From a virus, in the IMG/VR virus record IMGVR_UViG_3300032285_003393, positions 1-64,000 of that record: DNA of 64,000 bases, one strand, 5' to 3'. Below, one piece after another: positions 50,211-60,500 of this stretch. The notes beneath the pieces are model-generated. The model saw nothing but the letters and a program-made list of their open reading frames with translations. It was not told the origin of the DNA and searched no databases. A program made the position numbers and the translations under genes. How positions within the stretch are numbered: the first letter of the stretch is position 1; each line of letters opens with the position of its first letter.

Positions 50211-51443
50211 TTATTGCTGTTGTATATCCATTTCGTAGATTTCGTTTACAACACCACGATTTAAATCCCAATCTAAATAAAATGCAAAATCTGTACCATG
50301 ACGATTTTTACGAGATACAATCTCCATAATGTTTGATTGTGGATTCTTATGAACTGCAATAGCCATATCAGCATCGTATTCAATTGCTTTTGACCATGCA
50401 ACTTGTGATAGCAATGGTGGAGCATCTTGATCTGAAATATCATCCATAGTTGCAGCGGTGATATCAATTACTGGAATGTTATTACGCATTGCAAGTAATT
50501 TGAAGTCACGAGAAATATTACGGTTACGCTCAACTTCTGACTTTGCACCAGATGAATCATTAAACAACTGATGGTAATCAAGAATAACCAAGTCTGGCTT
50601 ATACTGGTCAATCTTAGCTTGAACAGTATTTGGAGTTACTTGACCTTGGCCTTCATTTGATATAAGAATAAATTGTTGCTTATCAGTAAACTTATTTTCA
50701 GCCCATGAATGGAAATCGTCTGTGCTCACCATACCTCTAGAAAAATCTGAAGCTCTAAATAATCCAGAACCCATCATGGTATAGATACGGTCACGCATAT
50801 TTTCAGGTGACATTTCAAGAGAAATGATCATAGGCTTAAAACCCTGTTCCCAAGCCTTACAAGCCAAATAAGAGGAGAACCATGTCTTACCCCTACCTGC
50901 CCATCCAATCATGACGATAAGGTGTCCTGGAGCCATTCCTGTAGGGTAAGCAAGGTCTAGTGCCTTAAACCCTGTCTTAATTCCTGGACTACCGCCCATG
51001 ATTGCAGAACGCTCACGAACCTTTTCAAAATGATCTTCTGCAAGCTTGAAGTCAGTTAAATCAATATCTCTAACTTCACCAGTCATTCTAGACAGGCCGT
51101 ACAATTCTGATTGAATATCTAGAAGGACTCTTTTAGCAGAATTATTCTTTAGACTTACTCCATTACGCATAAGTATATCTTTTAATCTTGAAGTCAAGAA
51201 TTCATTCTTAAGTGTATCTAAGTAATAACCTGTTTCTCCTTGTACGGATTCAGGCTCAAAATCTTTAAACTTTTCTTGTATGACAGAAATATCAGGAACA
51301 GCACGAAACTTTAGATAATAAGACTTTAGTCCTTCCCACACATCTCTGTGGGAAATAAAAATTTCATCTACATTATCTGTAAGAACTGTTGCAATGTCTT
51401 TATTCTTACAAACTGCTGAGATTACGGCTGCTTCACTGTTCAT
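50211..51443 (-). CDS. dnaB: DnaB-type replicative helicase
   Basis: A 410-residue helicase: small N-terminal domain, then Walker A GWAGRGKTWFSSY near residue 180, PMIISLEMSPENM, DLVILDYHQLF (Walker B) and a C-terminal RKNRHGTD. Unwinds DNA at the fork. Overlaps the small gene upstream by 11 bp. Confidence 0.9.
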   Translation of the reverse strand: MNSEAAVISAVCKNKDIATVLTDNVDEIFISHRDVWEGLKSYYLKFRAVPDISVIQEKFKDFEPESVQGETGYYLDTLKNEFLTSRLKDILMRNGVSLKNNSAKRVLLDIQSELYGLSRMTGEVRDIDLTDFKLAEDHFEKVRERSAIMGGSPGIKTGFKALDLAYPTGMAPGHLIVMIGWAGRGKTWFSSYLACKAWEQGFKPMIISLEMSPENMRDRIYTMMGSGLFRASDFSRGMVSTDDFHSWAENKFTDKQQFILISNEGQGQVTPNTVQAKIDQYKPDLVILDYHQLFNDSSGAKSEVERNRNISRDFKLLAMRNNIPVIDITAATMDDISDQDAPPLLSQVAWSKAIEYDADMAIAVHKNPQSNIMEIVSRKNRHGTDFAFYLDWDLNRGVVNEIYEMDIQQQ

Positions 51444-51765
51444 TAAATTCCTGTTCTACTAGTAACTTTGTATTCTTTCGTAGTGTTTCTCTATACTTTT
51501 GATCTTCAATAAGATTGATTAAACTAATATCTAGCTTGTCAAAATTATACAAGAACCAATTTAACGGATGGCCGTATCTACTACATTTGAAATAATATTC
51601 AAGCAATTCTTTTGCACGATTAAATCCTACGGTATCAATAACATCTTGCATAGCCCATTTTTCTCTATAACGATTAATTATAGGAACCTTGTTGTATTTG
51701 CTTTTGTAAAGAGCAACATACAGGGATACTAGAGCGTAGGCCTGTTTTGCATCCTCTTTAGACAT
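51433..51765 (-). CDS. possible helicase-loader protein
   Basis: A 110-residue helical protein (AYALVSLYVALYKSKYNKVP). It overlaps dnaB by 11 bp and is the gene just upstream, the usual place of phage helicase loaders. No family signature recognised, so the role is inferred from position. Confidence 0.5.
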   Translation of the reverse strand: MSKEDAKQAYALVSLYVALYKSKYNKVPIINRYREKWAMQDVIDTVGFNRAKELLEYYFKCSRYGHPLNWFLYNFDKLDISLINLIEDQKYRETLRKNTKLLVEQEFNEQ

Positions 51766-51974
51766 TATTTATTCCTTTTTAGTTCCGACTCTATTTCAGT
51801 TACTTTTTCAACTAATTTCTCTTCAACAAATTTATATACACGATCAGTTGCGGTACTTGTATTTTCTCCGCTTCGGACAAAGTCTTCTACTCCGATACCT
51901 ATCTTAATGCTTTCATAATTACCTAAATTACGAGTAAATTGTAATTCTACCTTAACGCTAGTCTGATTCGTCAT
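51765..51974 (-). CDS. 69-residue protein, unknown
   Basis: From MTNQTSVKVELQFTRNLG at 51974; earlier in-frame ATGs lie within the upstream gene. Beta-rich start, helical acid/basic end. Abuts the putative loader (TAATG). Function unknown. Confidence 0.5.
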   Translation of the reverse strand: MTNQTSVKVELQFTRNLGNYESIKIGIGVEDFVRSGENTSTATDRVYKFVEEKLVEKVTEIESELKRNK

Positions 51975-52206
51975 CAACATCCTCACTTGATTTCTTTGGT
52001 TCAATATCCATTATACCGAATCCCGTTTTAAATTTCTTCACACTCTTATCAGATAAATGTTGATATAACATCATCAATCTGTCTGAGATAGCAATTATAG
52101 CATCTAGGTCTTCCTTTTGTAAAGCCAATTCCATAGCTTCTTCTAAAACTTTTAAAGCCAAATGTAAGGCATGCTTTGCTTCTTTATTTATTTTATCATT
52201 TACCAT
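51958..52206 (-). CDS. 82-residue helical protein, unknown
   Basis: From MVNDKINKEAKHALHLAL at 52206. Two long helices (HALHLALKVLEEAMELALQK) and an acidic tail. Overlaps both neighbours. Function unknown. Confidence 0.5.
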   Translation of the reverse strand: MVNDKINKEAKHALHLALKVLEEAMELALQKEDLDAIIAISDRLMMLYQHLSDKSVKKFKTGFGIMDIEPKKSSEDVDDESD

Positions 52207-52715
52207 TCTGGTGCTTTCCAAACTGGGACAAATTCCCCATCTTTATTTTTTGCGTATAAAACTGTTTCATTTCTAAGCATAGCCTCTAACTCCGCTTTTG
52301 AAGGAATATTGCTTGCAGTGATCTCTCCATCTTTTCTAGGTCTTCCTATATGAATTGTTTTAAAGAATTCCCGCATTTCCTTAATATCCTCATCTGTAAA
52401 GTAATATCTGCCTAGTCTAGTCTTATCCTCTAGGGCATGTGCCTGTTGTGGTCTTTTAATTTCGCCACTTCTTAAGTGTCTTTTAATTGTATCAGAATGC
52501 CTATTAAGAAGCTTTGCAGCTTCTGAGATGGAGTAAGCGTGTTGTTTATTTCTTAATACATCAGAATAATTATAAGCAACACGCTTCTCTTCAGCAAAGT
52601 TCCACGCAATCATAACGTCATCAGGACGGTTAACATGAAGTGCTTTATGCAAATCTCCGTTTAAATAAAAATACAGGATTGTCTGTTTAATATTTTTTCT
52701 TTTTTTTGTAACCAT
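52200..52715 (-). CDS. helix-turn-helix (excisionase/MerR-like) protein
   Basis: From MVTKKRKNIKQT at 52715, 171 residues. YSISEAAKLLNRHSDTIKRH and LRSGEIKRPQ form a MerR-like winged helix near the middle. Lacks the MerR effector domain. Candidate phage transcription regulator. A start at 52772 lies inside the gene upstream. Confidence 0.65.
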   Translation of the reverse strand: MVTKKRKNIKQTILYFYLNGDLHKALHVNRPDDVMIAWNFAEEKRVAYNYSDVLRNKQHAYSISEAAKLLNRHSDTIKRHLRSGEIKRPQQAHALEDKTRLGRYYFTDEDIKEMREFFKTIHIGRPRKDGEITASNIPSKAELEAMLRNETVLYAKNKDGEFVPVWKAPEW

Positions 52716-52846
52716 ACCGTAAATTCGTTTGCGTCTTTCTTTACTATCCACCTTTTGCCACATGCAACGCAAAAGAGATCAAATCTAAGTTTTTGAGATA
52801 AAACCCGATCTATAAAAACCCTGCCATTGCACTTGCTACAGAACAT
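52661..52846 (-). CDS. 61-residue zinc ribbon
   Basis: MFCSKCNGRVFIDRVLSQKL... CVACGKRW...: one zinc site of two Cys pairs. Overlaps the helix-turn-helix gene by 55 bp, an unusually long overlap, so its true end may be earlier or the other start later. Confidence 0.55.
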   Translation of the reverse strand: MFCSKCNGRVFIDRVLSQKLRFDLFCVACGKRWIVKKDANEFTVWLQKKEKILNRQSCIFI

Positions 52847-52851
52847 TTTGC

Positions 52852-53142
52852 CTACTTAGCAGACTTCTTTGTTGTCTTAGTTGCTACACTGTCAATCTTT
52901 TTGGTAACAGTAGATGTAGCCTGCTCTGCGACCCAACCGAAAGCTGGATCCTTCTTATTCACAAATCGTAGAACGACTGGAACAAGTGATGCCCATAATG
53001 TGTTTGCAACAAGTGCCCACTCATGTGTACCAAAGCTAAATAGTCCTACATGTGTTGCACTTGAAACGATTGCTGCTGATACAACAACCTGACCAAGCAA
53101 ATTACGAACATAAGATTCAATCATAGCTTGATTAATCTTCAT
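52852..53142 (-). CDS. membrane protein, holin-like
   Basis: A 96-residue protein with two membrane segments (VVVSAAIVSSATHV and LWASLVPVVLRFV), a basic Lys-rich tail. Similar small proteins in actinophages are annotated as holins. Far from the endolysin here, so the call is tentative. Ribosome site AAAGGAGA. Confidence 0.5.
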   Translation of the reverse strand: MKINQAMIESYVRNLLGQVVVSAAIVSSATHVGLFSFGTHEWALVANTLWASLVPVVLRFVNKKDPAFGWVAEQATSTVTKKIDSVATKTTKKSAK

Positions 53143-53157
53143 ATTATTTTGTCTCCT

Positions 53158-53913
53158 TTAGACACTAAATATCTTACCATCAACCACACAAGTGTAATCT
53201 CTAGTAATTTGTATTAACTGCATATGCGGATAATCATTAACCACATGGGCTATTGCGAACCCCGCCTGCCAGTTTTTTTGTATGCTATAGTCCATTTGAT
53301 CTTCATCACAAAGATGACCAATCTCATAACCACGCAATTCCTGACCAGATAAATTGTACGTCTGGTAGTATGCTCCCATTCTATGGGAATGTCCACGAAC
53401 TAAGGAAATTCCCCAGTTGTTTACATCGTTACGCACAGATTCTCCAGAGTGTTTAGATATGGACTCGCCATGGTGACCGTACATGTCGCCAAAACGTTTA
53501 ACTGGAGGTTCATTGTAATGATGCCAGTTAAAGCCATGCTTTGTATATTCGTAGAGTGTATCTGGTGTAACGAAATCTAAAAATGTGGGAGCCTTTTTTG
53601 CAAGGTAATCCCCGTGTCTTGTCCATCCATGATTACCATCGTGAAAATGGCAATCAGCTTTTGGAACAATTTCTCTAATATCTGATAGGAACTGTCTTGT
53701 TCCAGCAACTCCGCCTTCCATTATAGAGGCAAGTTCATCTGGTGTTCCATCAGCCCAACGTGATGTAGAATCAGCATCATCTATATCGCCAAGCAGATCT
53801 ACTGCTTCTGGCTTCCACCACTTCATAACTTTTAAGAAAAGCTCAACTTTTCTAGCATCATGACGTGGAAAGTGAACATCTGAGACCATCATCCATTTGA
53901 GGTCATTTGTCAT
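53158..53913 (-). CDS. calcineurin-like metallophosphoesterase
   Basis: A 251-residue enzyme with all metal motifs in order: VSDVHFPRHD (DxH), LGDIDD (GD), HDGNHGW (GNH), YGHHGES and RGHSHRMG (GHxH). Two-metal phosphoesterase; substrate unknown, possibly nucleic-acid or cyclic nucleotides. Leadered: GAAGGG before the ATG. Confidence 0.85.
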   Translation of the reverse strand: MTNDLKWMMVSDVHFPRHDARKVELFLKVMKWWKPEAVDLLGDIDDADSTSRWADGTPDELASIMEGGVAGTRQFLSDIREIVPKADCHFHDGNHGWTRHGDYLAKKAPTFLDFVTPDTLYEYTKHGFNWHHYNEPPVKRFGDMYGHHGESISKHSGESVRNDVNNWGISLVRGHSHRMGAYYQTYNLSGQELRGYEIGHLCDEDQMDYSIQKNWQAGFAIAHVVNDYPHMQLIQITRDYTCVVDGKIFSV

Positions 53914-53976
53914 TTAAAACCCTTCAGTTTTTATTGTTAGATATTATTATGTACTATTATATTTTATAAGTCAATA

Positions 53977-54411
53977 CTACTCGTAGCAAATTGCAGTAAT
54001 ATGAACATATGCAGAGATTCCACCTTGTGGAATTGTGCTTGTTGTAATTGTATGAACATCAAAGCTCATAGCAAAAGATGTAGTATCAATACTTGTTAAT
54101 ATTGGAATCATTGGTCCAGGAGCACTTGAGCATTCTACAATAGCACTAACAACTGGTTTATTTTTAAATGAATTTGGTGGAACTACAAGATCCAGCGTCT
54201 CTTTTGCACCATTAATTGTAATTGGGACTGTTGTTTGAAAAACAGACATTGACTGGATAGTTCCAGTTCTTAAAAATGGAAATACAGACGCAGAAGCATA
54301 TTCTCTACCCTTATAATAATATTGCCCAGTATTCAAATACTGCTCAACTGTTGCAACCTTTGACTGGATAGAACTTATTGTTGTTGCATCTATAACTACG
54401 TTACTTGCCAT
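53977..54411 (-). CDS. tail-fibre-associated protein
   Basis: A 144-residue beta-rich protein: short helix with SSIQSKVATVEQYLNTGQYY, then a beta domain ending HITAICYE. Last gene of the fibre cluster. Likely a distal fibre component. Leader: GTGTATAAT then AAAAAGGAGAA. Confidence 0.55.
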   Translation of the reverse strand: MASNVVIDATTISSIQSKVATVEQYLNTGQYYYKGREYASASVFPFLRTGTIQSMSVFQTTVPITINGAKETLDLVVPPNSFKNKPVVSAIVECSSAPGPMIPILTSIDTTSFAMSFDVHTITTSTIPQGGISAYVHITAICYE

Positions 54412-54436
54412 TTTTCTCCTTTTTGTATATTATACA

Positions 54437-54628
54437 CTATGTTAAATTAGGGACTACAAATATATACCCTACAGACCAATCTGAGACAGCATTATTGTCC
54501 GCCCCGACAGCCTGTACCTGAACTACATAAGAAACTCCAGGTTTTAAATTTTGTAATGTTACAGCAGATGACGGGATTATTTTTCCGCTAGCGTCTACTC
54601 TGTTTTGTCCAGGAACTGAAAGTACCAT
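54437..54628 (-). CDS. fibronectin type III-like small protein
   Basis: SAVTLQNLKPGVSYVVQVQA is the FN3 core strand pattern (LxPxxxYxVxVxA). At 63 residues it lacks the early FN3 strands, so it may be a remnant or complete its fold with the preceding fibre protein, to which it is joined stop-to-start. Confidence 0.55.
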   Translation of the reverse strand: MVLSVPGQNRVDASGKIIPSSAVTLQNLKPGVSYVVQVQAVGADNNAVSDWSVGYIFVVPNLT

Positions 54629-56610
54629 TATGTCACCTGCAGATGATATTCAATGTCCATCTGCTGACCAGTATTTTTTATAATTGGATTAGTAAACAAA
54701 GATCTACTTGTAAGTTGATATTCTGGAGGCATAATAACAGTAGTAGAAGAAACAGCTTGGGCTGGAGCTGTTAATGTTGCAGAACCTGTAGTTGAATTAG
54801 AAACTACAAATGTATTTCTAGCTGTTATTGAATAAATGCTGAATGTTCCACTGTATCCTGTTCCAGTTCCGCCAGATACTCCTGAGATAGCAACATTATT
54901 TCCAGCAGCAAAGTTGTGAGATCCTGCAGTTGTATATGTTACAAAACCTGCTGATGGAGTTGATGGAGATACAGATGTTATAGAAAGAGTTCCTGCATAA
55001 GGATGTCCAGTCCAATAATCATTTGTTATTATTTTTAATGAATCTAAATAAATATACGATGGGCCACCAGTTAAAAGATTTATACTCATCTGATTAATTG
55101 TTATTCCATTAATTGGATAATTAGATGGCAGCGGGATTCTTGCAACATTTAAACCAATATTGGTTACTATTCCAGTTGCACTGCATACGAATGGAGAAGA
55201 AGAGTTGTTATTATCTGATAAGTTAATAGTTATAGAAGTGCTGTTAGAAGCAGTTGGAGAATAATATAGTAGCAATAAACTATCTGAAGATGAAAATTGT
55301 GTAGCATCAACAACAATATTATTTAATGTTACCGTATCTGTTGAATTTAATTTAATGTTGAATGCTCCATACGAACTTGGTTGAATAATAGATGTTGAAT
55401 TTAATGATAATGTACCAGCGTATCCATATTGAGTTGATCCAGTTGTATTTGATGTACCCATTGTAACAACAACCTGATAGTTACCATTTACCTGATAAAC
55501 AACACCTGAACCTGAAGGAGCTAAGGTGCTTCCTGTTGCTGCAACTGTACTATCTATATAAACGTTACTTCCAACTTTTAATCCCGCCGTATTACCAACA
55601 TTGAATACAACATTTGTTGTTCCTGTATACCATGTATATCCTGATTGTTGAGATAGAGAAGATCCATTAATCTGGGTTTGACCAACTACTGGAACTTGGG
55701 ACGATGTTGCTGTACTTGTCCATTGGCTCAAAGATGAATCTGTATTTGATTTTTCTGAGAACCCCGTAATATTTTTTATAGCAGCATTATTTGCTTGCTT
55801 TAAGTTAATTGGCAAAGCTCCTACTTCATATATTCTTGCAGAAAGATTTGGGTCTAGTGATGCTTTTAAAACTATTTCATTATTATAAATTGCATTACCC
55901 AGTTCGTCTGAGACTACAGAAAGAATTGCACTGTTTCCGCTAATTGATGTCAATGAAACATCTGTTGAAGTTTTAGAATATACAGCTTGATAAGCATATT
56001 TTTGAACAGCGGTTCCGCCTGAAACATAAGATCCCGTAGCTGAATTAACAACTGTAAATTGAGTTGTAGAAGCACTAGCTATAGTTCCAGTAATATTATA
56101 CTGAGTTGGATTTACTCCAGATACAATCACAGTCTCGCCTGCTACAAATGAATTATCTGCAGTAAACGTTACTGTTCCAGCAGTTTCTGAAATATTAGTA
56201 ATATTTGCTTGTAGTGCAGAGTATGATGTTAGATTGTAAGTTCCATTAAATGTTGAATCAACACCAGTGACTTGCACCTTATAGCTATTATTAAGAATAG
56301 GAGTTGTTATTGATTTAAATGACAAATATGCAATATTTGAAGATATCTTTTTATTTAACAAAGTATATCTAGGGCTCATCTTTACATATGATTTTAATGT
56401 AATTGGCATTCTATCAATTTCATAATACAGCTCTTTATCTGAAATAGATGGGGCAACTGCCATTGCACCAATTGCAATAGATCCCGCCCAGTCAATGCTT
56501 GACTTAACAAGATGTCTATTAATCAAATAGAAACCATTAGTTGTTATTAGGTTATCCCTTTCAGCAACTATCTCGCCATCTACCTTTATTACATATCTAC
56601 CTTTTATCAT
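54628..56610 (-). CDS. tail fibre protein with repeated E1-FCCH-like modules
   Basis: A 660-residue beta-rich fibre. Two modules (about residues 135-205 and 545-620) share the VTFT..NSF.AGE.V.VSGV...Y..T pattern of the FCCH-like domain common in phage tails; a further copy is in 61898-62650. No catalytic motif. Likely host-binding. Ends coupled to the FN3-like gene. Confidence 0.7.
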   Translation of the reverse strand: MIKGRYVIKVDGEIVAERDNLITTNGFYLINRHLVKSSIDWAGSIAIGAMAVAPSISDKELYYEIDRMPITLKSYVKMSPRYTLLNKKISSNIAYLSFKSITTPILNNSYKVQVTGVDSTFNGTYNLTSYSALQANITNISETAGTVTFTADNSFVAGETVIVSGVNPTQYNITGTIASASTTQFTVVNSATGSYVSGGTAVQKYAYQAVYSKTSTDVSLTSISGNSAILSVVSDELGNAIYNNEIVLKASLDPNLSARIYEVGALPINLKQANNAAIKNITGFSEKSNTDSSLSQWTSTATSSQVPVVGQTQINGSSLSQQSGYTWYTGTTNVVFNVGNTAGLKVGSNVYIDSTVAATGSTLAPSGSGVVYQVNGNYQVVVTMGTSNTTGSTQYGYAGTLSLNSTSIIQPSSYGAFNIKLNSTDTVTLNNIVVDATQFSSSDSLLLLYYSPTASNSTSITINLSDNNNSSSPFVCSATGIVTNIGLNVARIPLPSNYPINGITINQMSINLLTGGPSYIYLDSLKIITNDYWTGHPYAGTLSITSVSPSTPSAGFVTYTTAGSHNFAAGNNVAISGVSGGTGTGYSGTFSIYSITARNTFVVSNSTTGSATLTAPAQAVSSTTVIMPPEYQLTSRSLFTNPIIKNTGQQMDIEYHLQVT

Positions 56611-57476
56611 ATTGTCGCACTTATCCTATAGTTATATTTTATTGCACCATCAACAGAATCAAACTTTAAATCTGCTGAATAAACTGTTGATGAAAAATCA
56701 GTTGTTGACGTAGATGTTCCTATGTGTACACTTTCTGTAATAACAGATGGGTTAAAAGAATTTGGATCTATATATAGATTTTCTGGCGTATCAAGGGCAT
56801 ACACTGGAGCTGGAATTGCTGATGGAGGCTGTGGTGTATCTTGAGTATTAGTAATGATTGAACTATTTTCTTGAATTGATGCTGCTCCACCATTCCCAGC
56901 CATCAGATATGAACTTCCAGTATTTGTATCTATTACTGATGACCCACCCATGTTTGATGATACTAGTATATCACCTAAAGAATTATTTGAATTTAATAAT
57001 GCGGAACCCCACGGACCTGGGCCATAACCCACATCCCAATAAAGCTTCCATCCAGTTTGTGGATAGTACCTATAATGTTGATGAGGCCCAGGGGCTGTGG
57101 TTGGTTGTGGAGGAATCTGAGATATTCTCCAAGCCTGAAAATCTTGACTTGTTGGAACACGACCATATTTTGCTTTAAAAGCTGCACTATTGTGTGGGTC
57201 ATCTGGATTTACAGTACCAACATCTAATACACTGGTAGGGGCTGATACTGGCTGTGTATAACTTGAAACGTTAGTACTACTTGAAGAGGTAGTTTGAGTA
57301 GATGAAGATGTTCCACCATTTGATCCAGATGCTGCTAAAATACCAGATAGGGTTGTTGTATCAACAGTAGTCCCAGATAACTGAGCTGTTAAGTTTGGAT
57401 CTGAAAAAGCAGATACAGGATTATATGGTGTAGGAGTTCCGCCACCATCAACTAACATTGTTCCTGGAAGATACAT
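56607..57476 (-). CDS. tail or fibre linker protein
   Basis: A 289-residue protein, Ser/Thr/Pro-rich in the first third with a Tyr/Trp-rich WKLYWDVGYGPGPWG segment and a beta C-terminus ending IKYNYRISATI. ATGA overlap with the fibre gene. Leader promoter TATAAT and GAAGGAGGG. Structural by context. Confidence 0.6.
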   Translation of the reverse strand: MYLPGTMLVDGGGTPTPYNPVSAFSDPNLTAQLSGTTVDTTTLSGILAASGSNGGTSSSTQTTSSSSTNVSSYTQPVSAPTSVLDVGTVNPDDPHNSAAFKAKYGRVPTSQDFQAWRISQIPPQPTTAPGPHQHYRYYPQTGWKLYWDVGYGPGPWGSALLNSNNSLGDILVSSNMGGSSVIDTNTGSSYLMAGNGGAASIQENSSIITNTQDTPQPPSAIPAPVYALDTPENLYIDPNSFNPSVITESVHIGTSTSTTDFSSTVYSADLKFDSVDGAIKYNYRISATI

Positions 57477-57509
57477 TAGACTCCCTCCTTCATCTTACTA
57501 TTATACCAT

Positions 57510-60500
57510 TTATTCAAAAATCATGGGTTTTAAAACTAAGTGTGTGGTAAGACCTTCATTAGATGTTTGACTTATTGATTTAACAAAATAATAAGCAGTT
57601 TTTTGAGTTCCTATACGCTTTAAAGTATATGTAAACTTACAAAAATCTCCAAGTTGCACTAGTGGATTTCCAAAGACTTGAATGGATATTTCTTTATGGA
57701 ACCCGTTTAAAAGTGCTGCAGAATCAAGAAGAATTCTATAGGCATCTGCTTCTCCTTGAATCCAGTCTGTAGTCATTTGAACAGAAGTATTAGCATATCT
57801 TTTATCAATAACCTTTTGTATTGTCACTGGGTTTGTTAAAAATTGATAATTAGACTGTATCTGTAATGGAAATACTGTTAAGTTCCCCACGCTGTCGCCT
57901 GGGGCTTTTAGCCACAATAATTCATTATGGTTGTTTGAAACTACGAATCTTGATCTAAACGGGGTGACAGCCAAATTAGAATATGACCCATTCCATGCAT
58001 CTACTCTTTGTAGAATTAAATTAGTTAAATTATCTTTAGTTGTAGCAACTCCATAATAAATTTTTTCTATGGTTGCAGTAGTTGGAAGAATAGGAGATAA
58101 AGAATGCTTTACGTCATAGAACTTGATGCCACGAATTTGAGGTTTTGCTTGCCATAAATAATGATCAACAAAATTTGGTAGCCCATGAACAAGATTGTCT
58201 AGGAATGTCTCTGAATTAAAATGATATCTTGGAAGATAATTAAAATCTGCTTTATTATTTAATTTGTCAATTACTGGAAAATTAGAAGCATAAATTTCAG
58301 TAAATTTGACAGAAGCTGTTCCAGCTGCTTTACATTGTACAAATGCTCCAAAATTGGATGAAGTATTTGGAATTAAGCTTGATAGGTTATTTGACAATTG
58401 CAATTTTGCAATTTCTCTTCCATCAATATAAATATATAAAAATGGGTTTGACATGTAGACTGAAATTCTATGATTGTATCCATCAAATAAATCCATTACA
58501 ACTGTTTGGCTATATGTCTTTACAGTTTTATTTATACCATTATCAGAAATATACTTTTGAGCAGTTCCGCCTGGGCTTCCAGATGTTAATTCAATTAATG
58601 TGTTATTCTTACCGTATCTAGAAAATGTCAGGAACTGGGCTGCAGTAGTATCCCCATTGACAACATTAAAGAAAAGACCAGCTTTTGTTTGCCCCGCATG
58701 TCTGTAAGTTGAATTAAACTGAACTGCAAAATAATTATAATGCTTAGAAAGTTCATTTGGAGATAATAGTGTTGAACTATTTATTGTAGAATTTGAAACT
58801 TTGCTTGTGCCATATGTGAATGCCACTCCATCTCCAAGGGTAGATAATGACACTGAAGATGCTCCGCTTGACATCTTGCCAGACAAAAAGTATCCTGATG
58901 GATTAATTGTTCCAGGGATTTCGCTTGTTCCTCCAGCTGCACTGTCATAAATATTATGATCTTTTATTGGAGTATTGTATTTTCCTCTCATAACACCCAC
59001 AGCTTTGCCAGTAGGATAATATCTTATCTCATCAAAAGATTTGCCTAGGGAACTGACGTAGTCTTTTATCTCTTTCACTGCATTGTCAATATCAGAAGGC
59101 ATAGTAATAATTTTATTGATAGTTAAGTTTAGATTATTACTTGGAAAAAATGTATATTCAAGTCCTTCATAAGATATAATCTCTGAGCCTACAAATACAT
59201 CTCCATGGTTATTTCCGATGGTAGTTGCCATATTCAAAATAATTGATGGATCAAAATTAAAATAGTTTTGATAAGAGTTCATTGATTTAGATATTTGTGT
59301 ACATGGCAAGGCTGACTCTGTATCTTCTTGCCAGACAGTCTTTACAGAATCTTTTTTCTTTGATATAAGACCAACTTGAGAATTTAAATCTGAAACATAA
59401 TCACTATATAAAGTATTAGGCATTCTATAACTAATAACTACTTTTCCGACCTTTGGACCAATATTTTCATTAAATGTCCCTGGAATAATATTTGCAGTAT
59501 AACTTATTCCATCTATAGTTTCTGCTCTATCTCCTACAAAAAAGTCTGGAATAAAAGTTGAAGAATTAAATTTATTCATAATTGATTTAAGGCTTATAAA
59601 ATTCAATATCCCATATTCATCAAAAAATCCTGAAATCTGATGAGATATAAATAGACTTTGTAAAATATCAAAAAGTGTTATTGTTTCGTCACACCAGAAA
59701 TAATTAATTTTTGCTTTTTGATCTACAGCCTCAGCTAGGCTATCATAGTTATAATCGCTGAATCCAGAGATGTTTAATAGATCTGTTATGATTTCTAAAA
59801 GCCCCGCATTTGTAGCAGAATACTGAGGTGCTGTCATTGCCATCATTAGATATTTTGCCTGATCAAAGCCATTGATAGCAACTGAATCAATATCATTAAT
59901 GTCCCATGAGTCTGAATAAAATACTCCTGAAGGAATCTTGTCTGAAAATGAATTTAATGGAGATGAATAAAAACATGAGAACTTTACTCCCTGTCTCATT
60001 AAATTATAAAACGTAGCTTCTGTTGAATCGTTTTCAAAAATAGTAAAGGGAAGTCCATTATAGTATACTGGGATATTACTTACTGATAAGTTTAAGTTAT
60101 TAGAACTTATATAGCCAATTGGGAAAGAATTATCTGATCCTTGAGAAACTTCTTTATTAATTGTTTTATTAAGCAACAAAGGAGAAATATCAATTTCTAA
60201 TCTAGGAGATATCTCAACTATGCCGAATGTTGTTGCAGATAAACTATTTTGAGTTTCAATATATACATTATCGGTATTAGGGGTTATACCAGTTATTTGA
60301 AGCTTTATTCCTTTTATTGCTACATATAAGTTTGAACCAGAGTAGGTTTGAATTTGTCCATTTTGGTTTAGCTGTGGGGGAGCTCCCCATTGTGTTTGAG
60401 ACCAGGAAGATCCATTATAATACAATACAGCAGTCCCGTCATTTCCAAAAGTTAAATTAGAAATTATTGTAGTATCGCCCGAAGATGTGGTTATTATTAC

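Noticed and set aside
53253-53456. Plus-strand frame inside the metallophosphoesterase gene
   Set aside because: The minus strand has all five metal-binding motifs in order.
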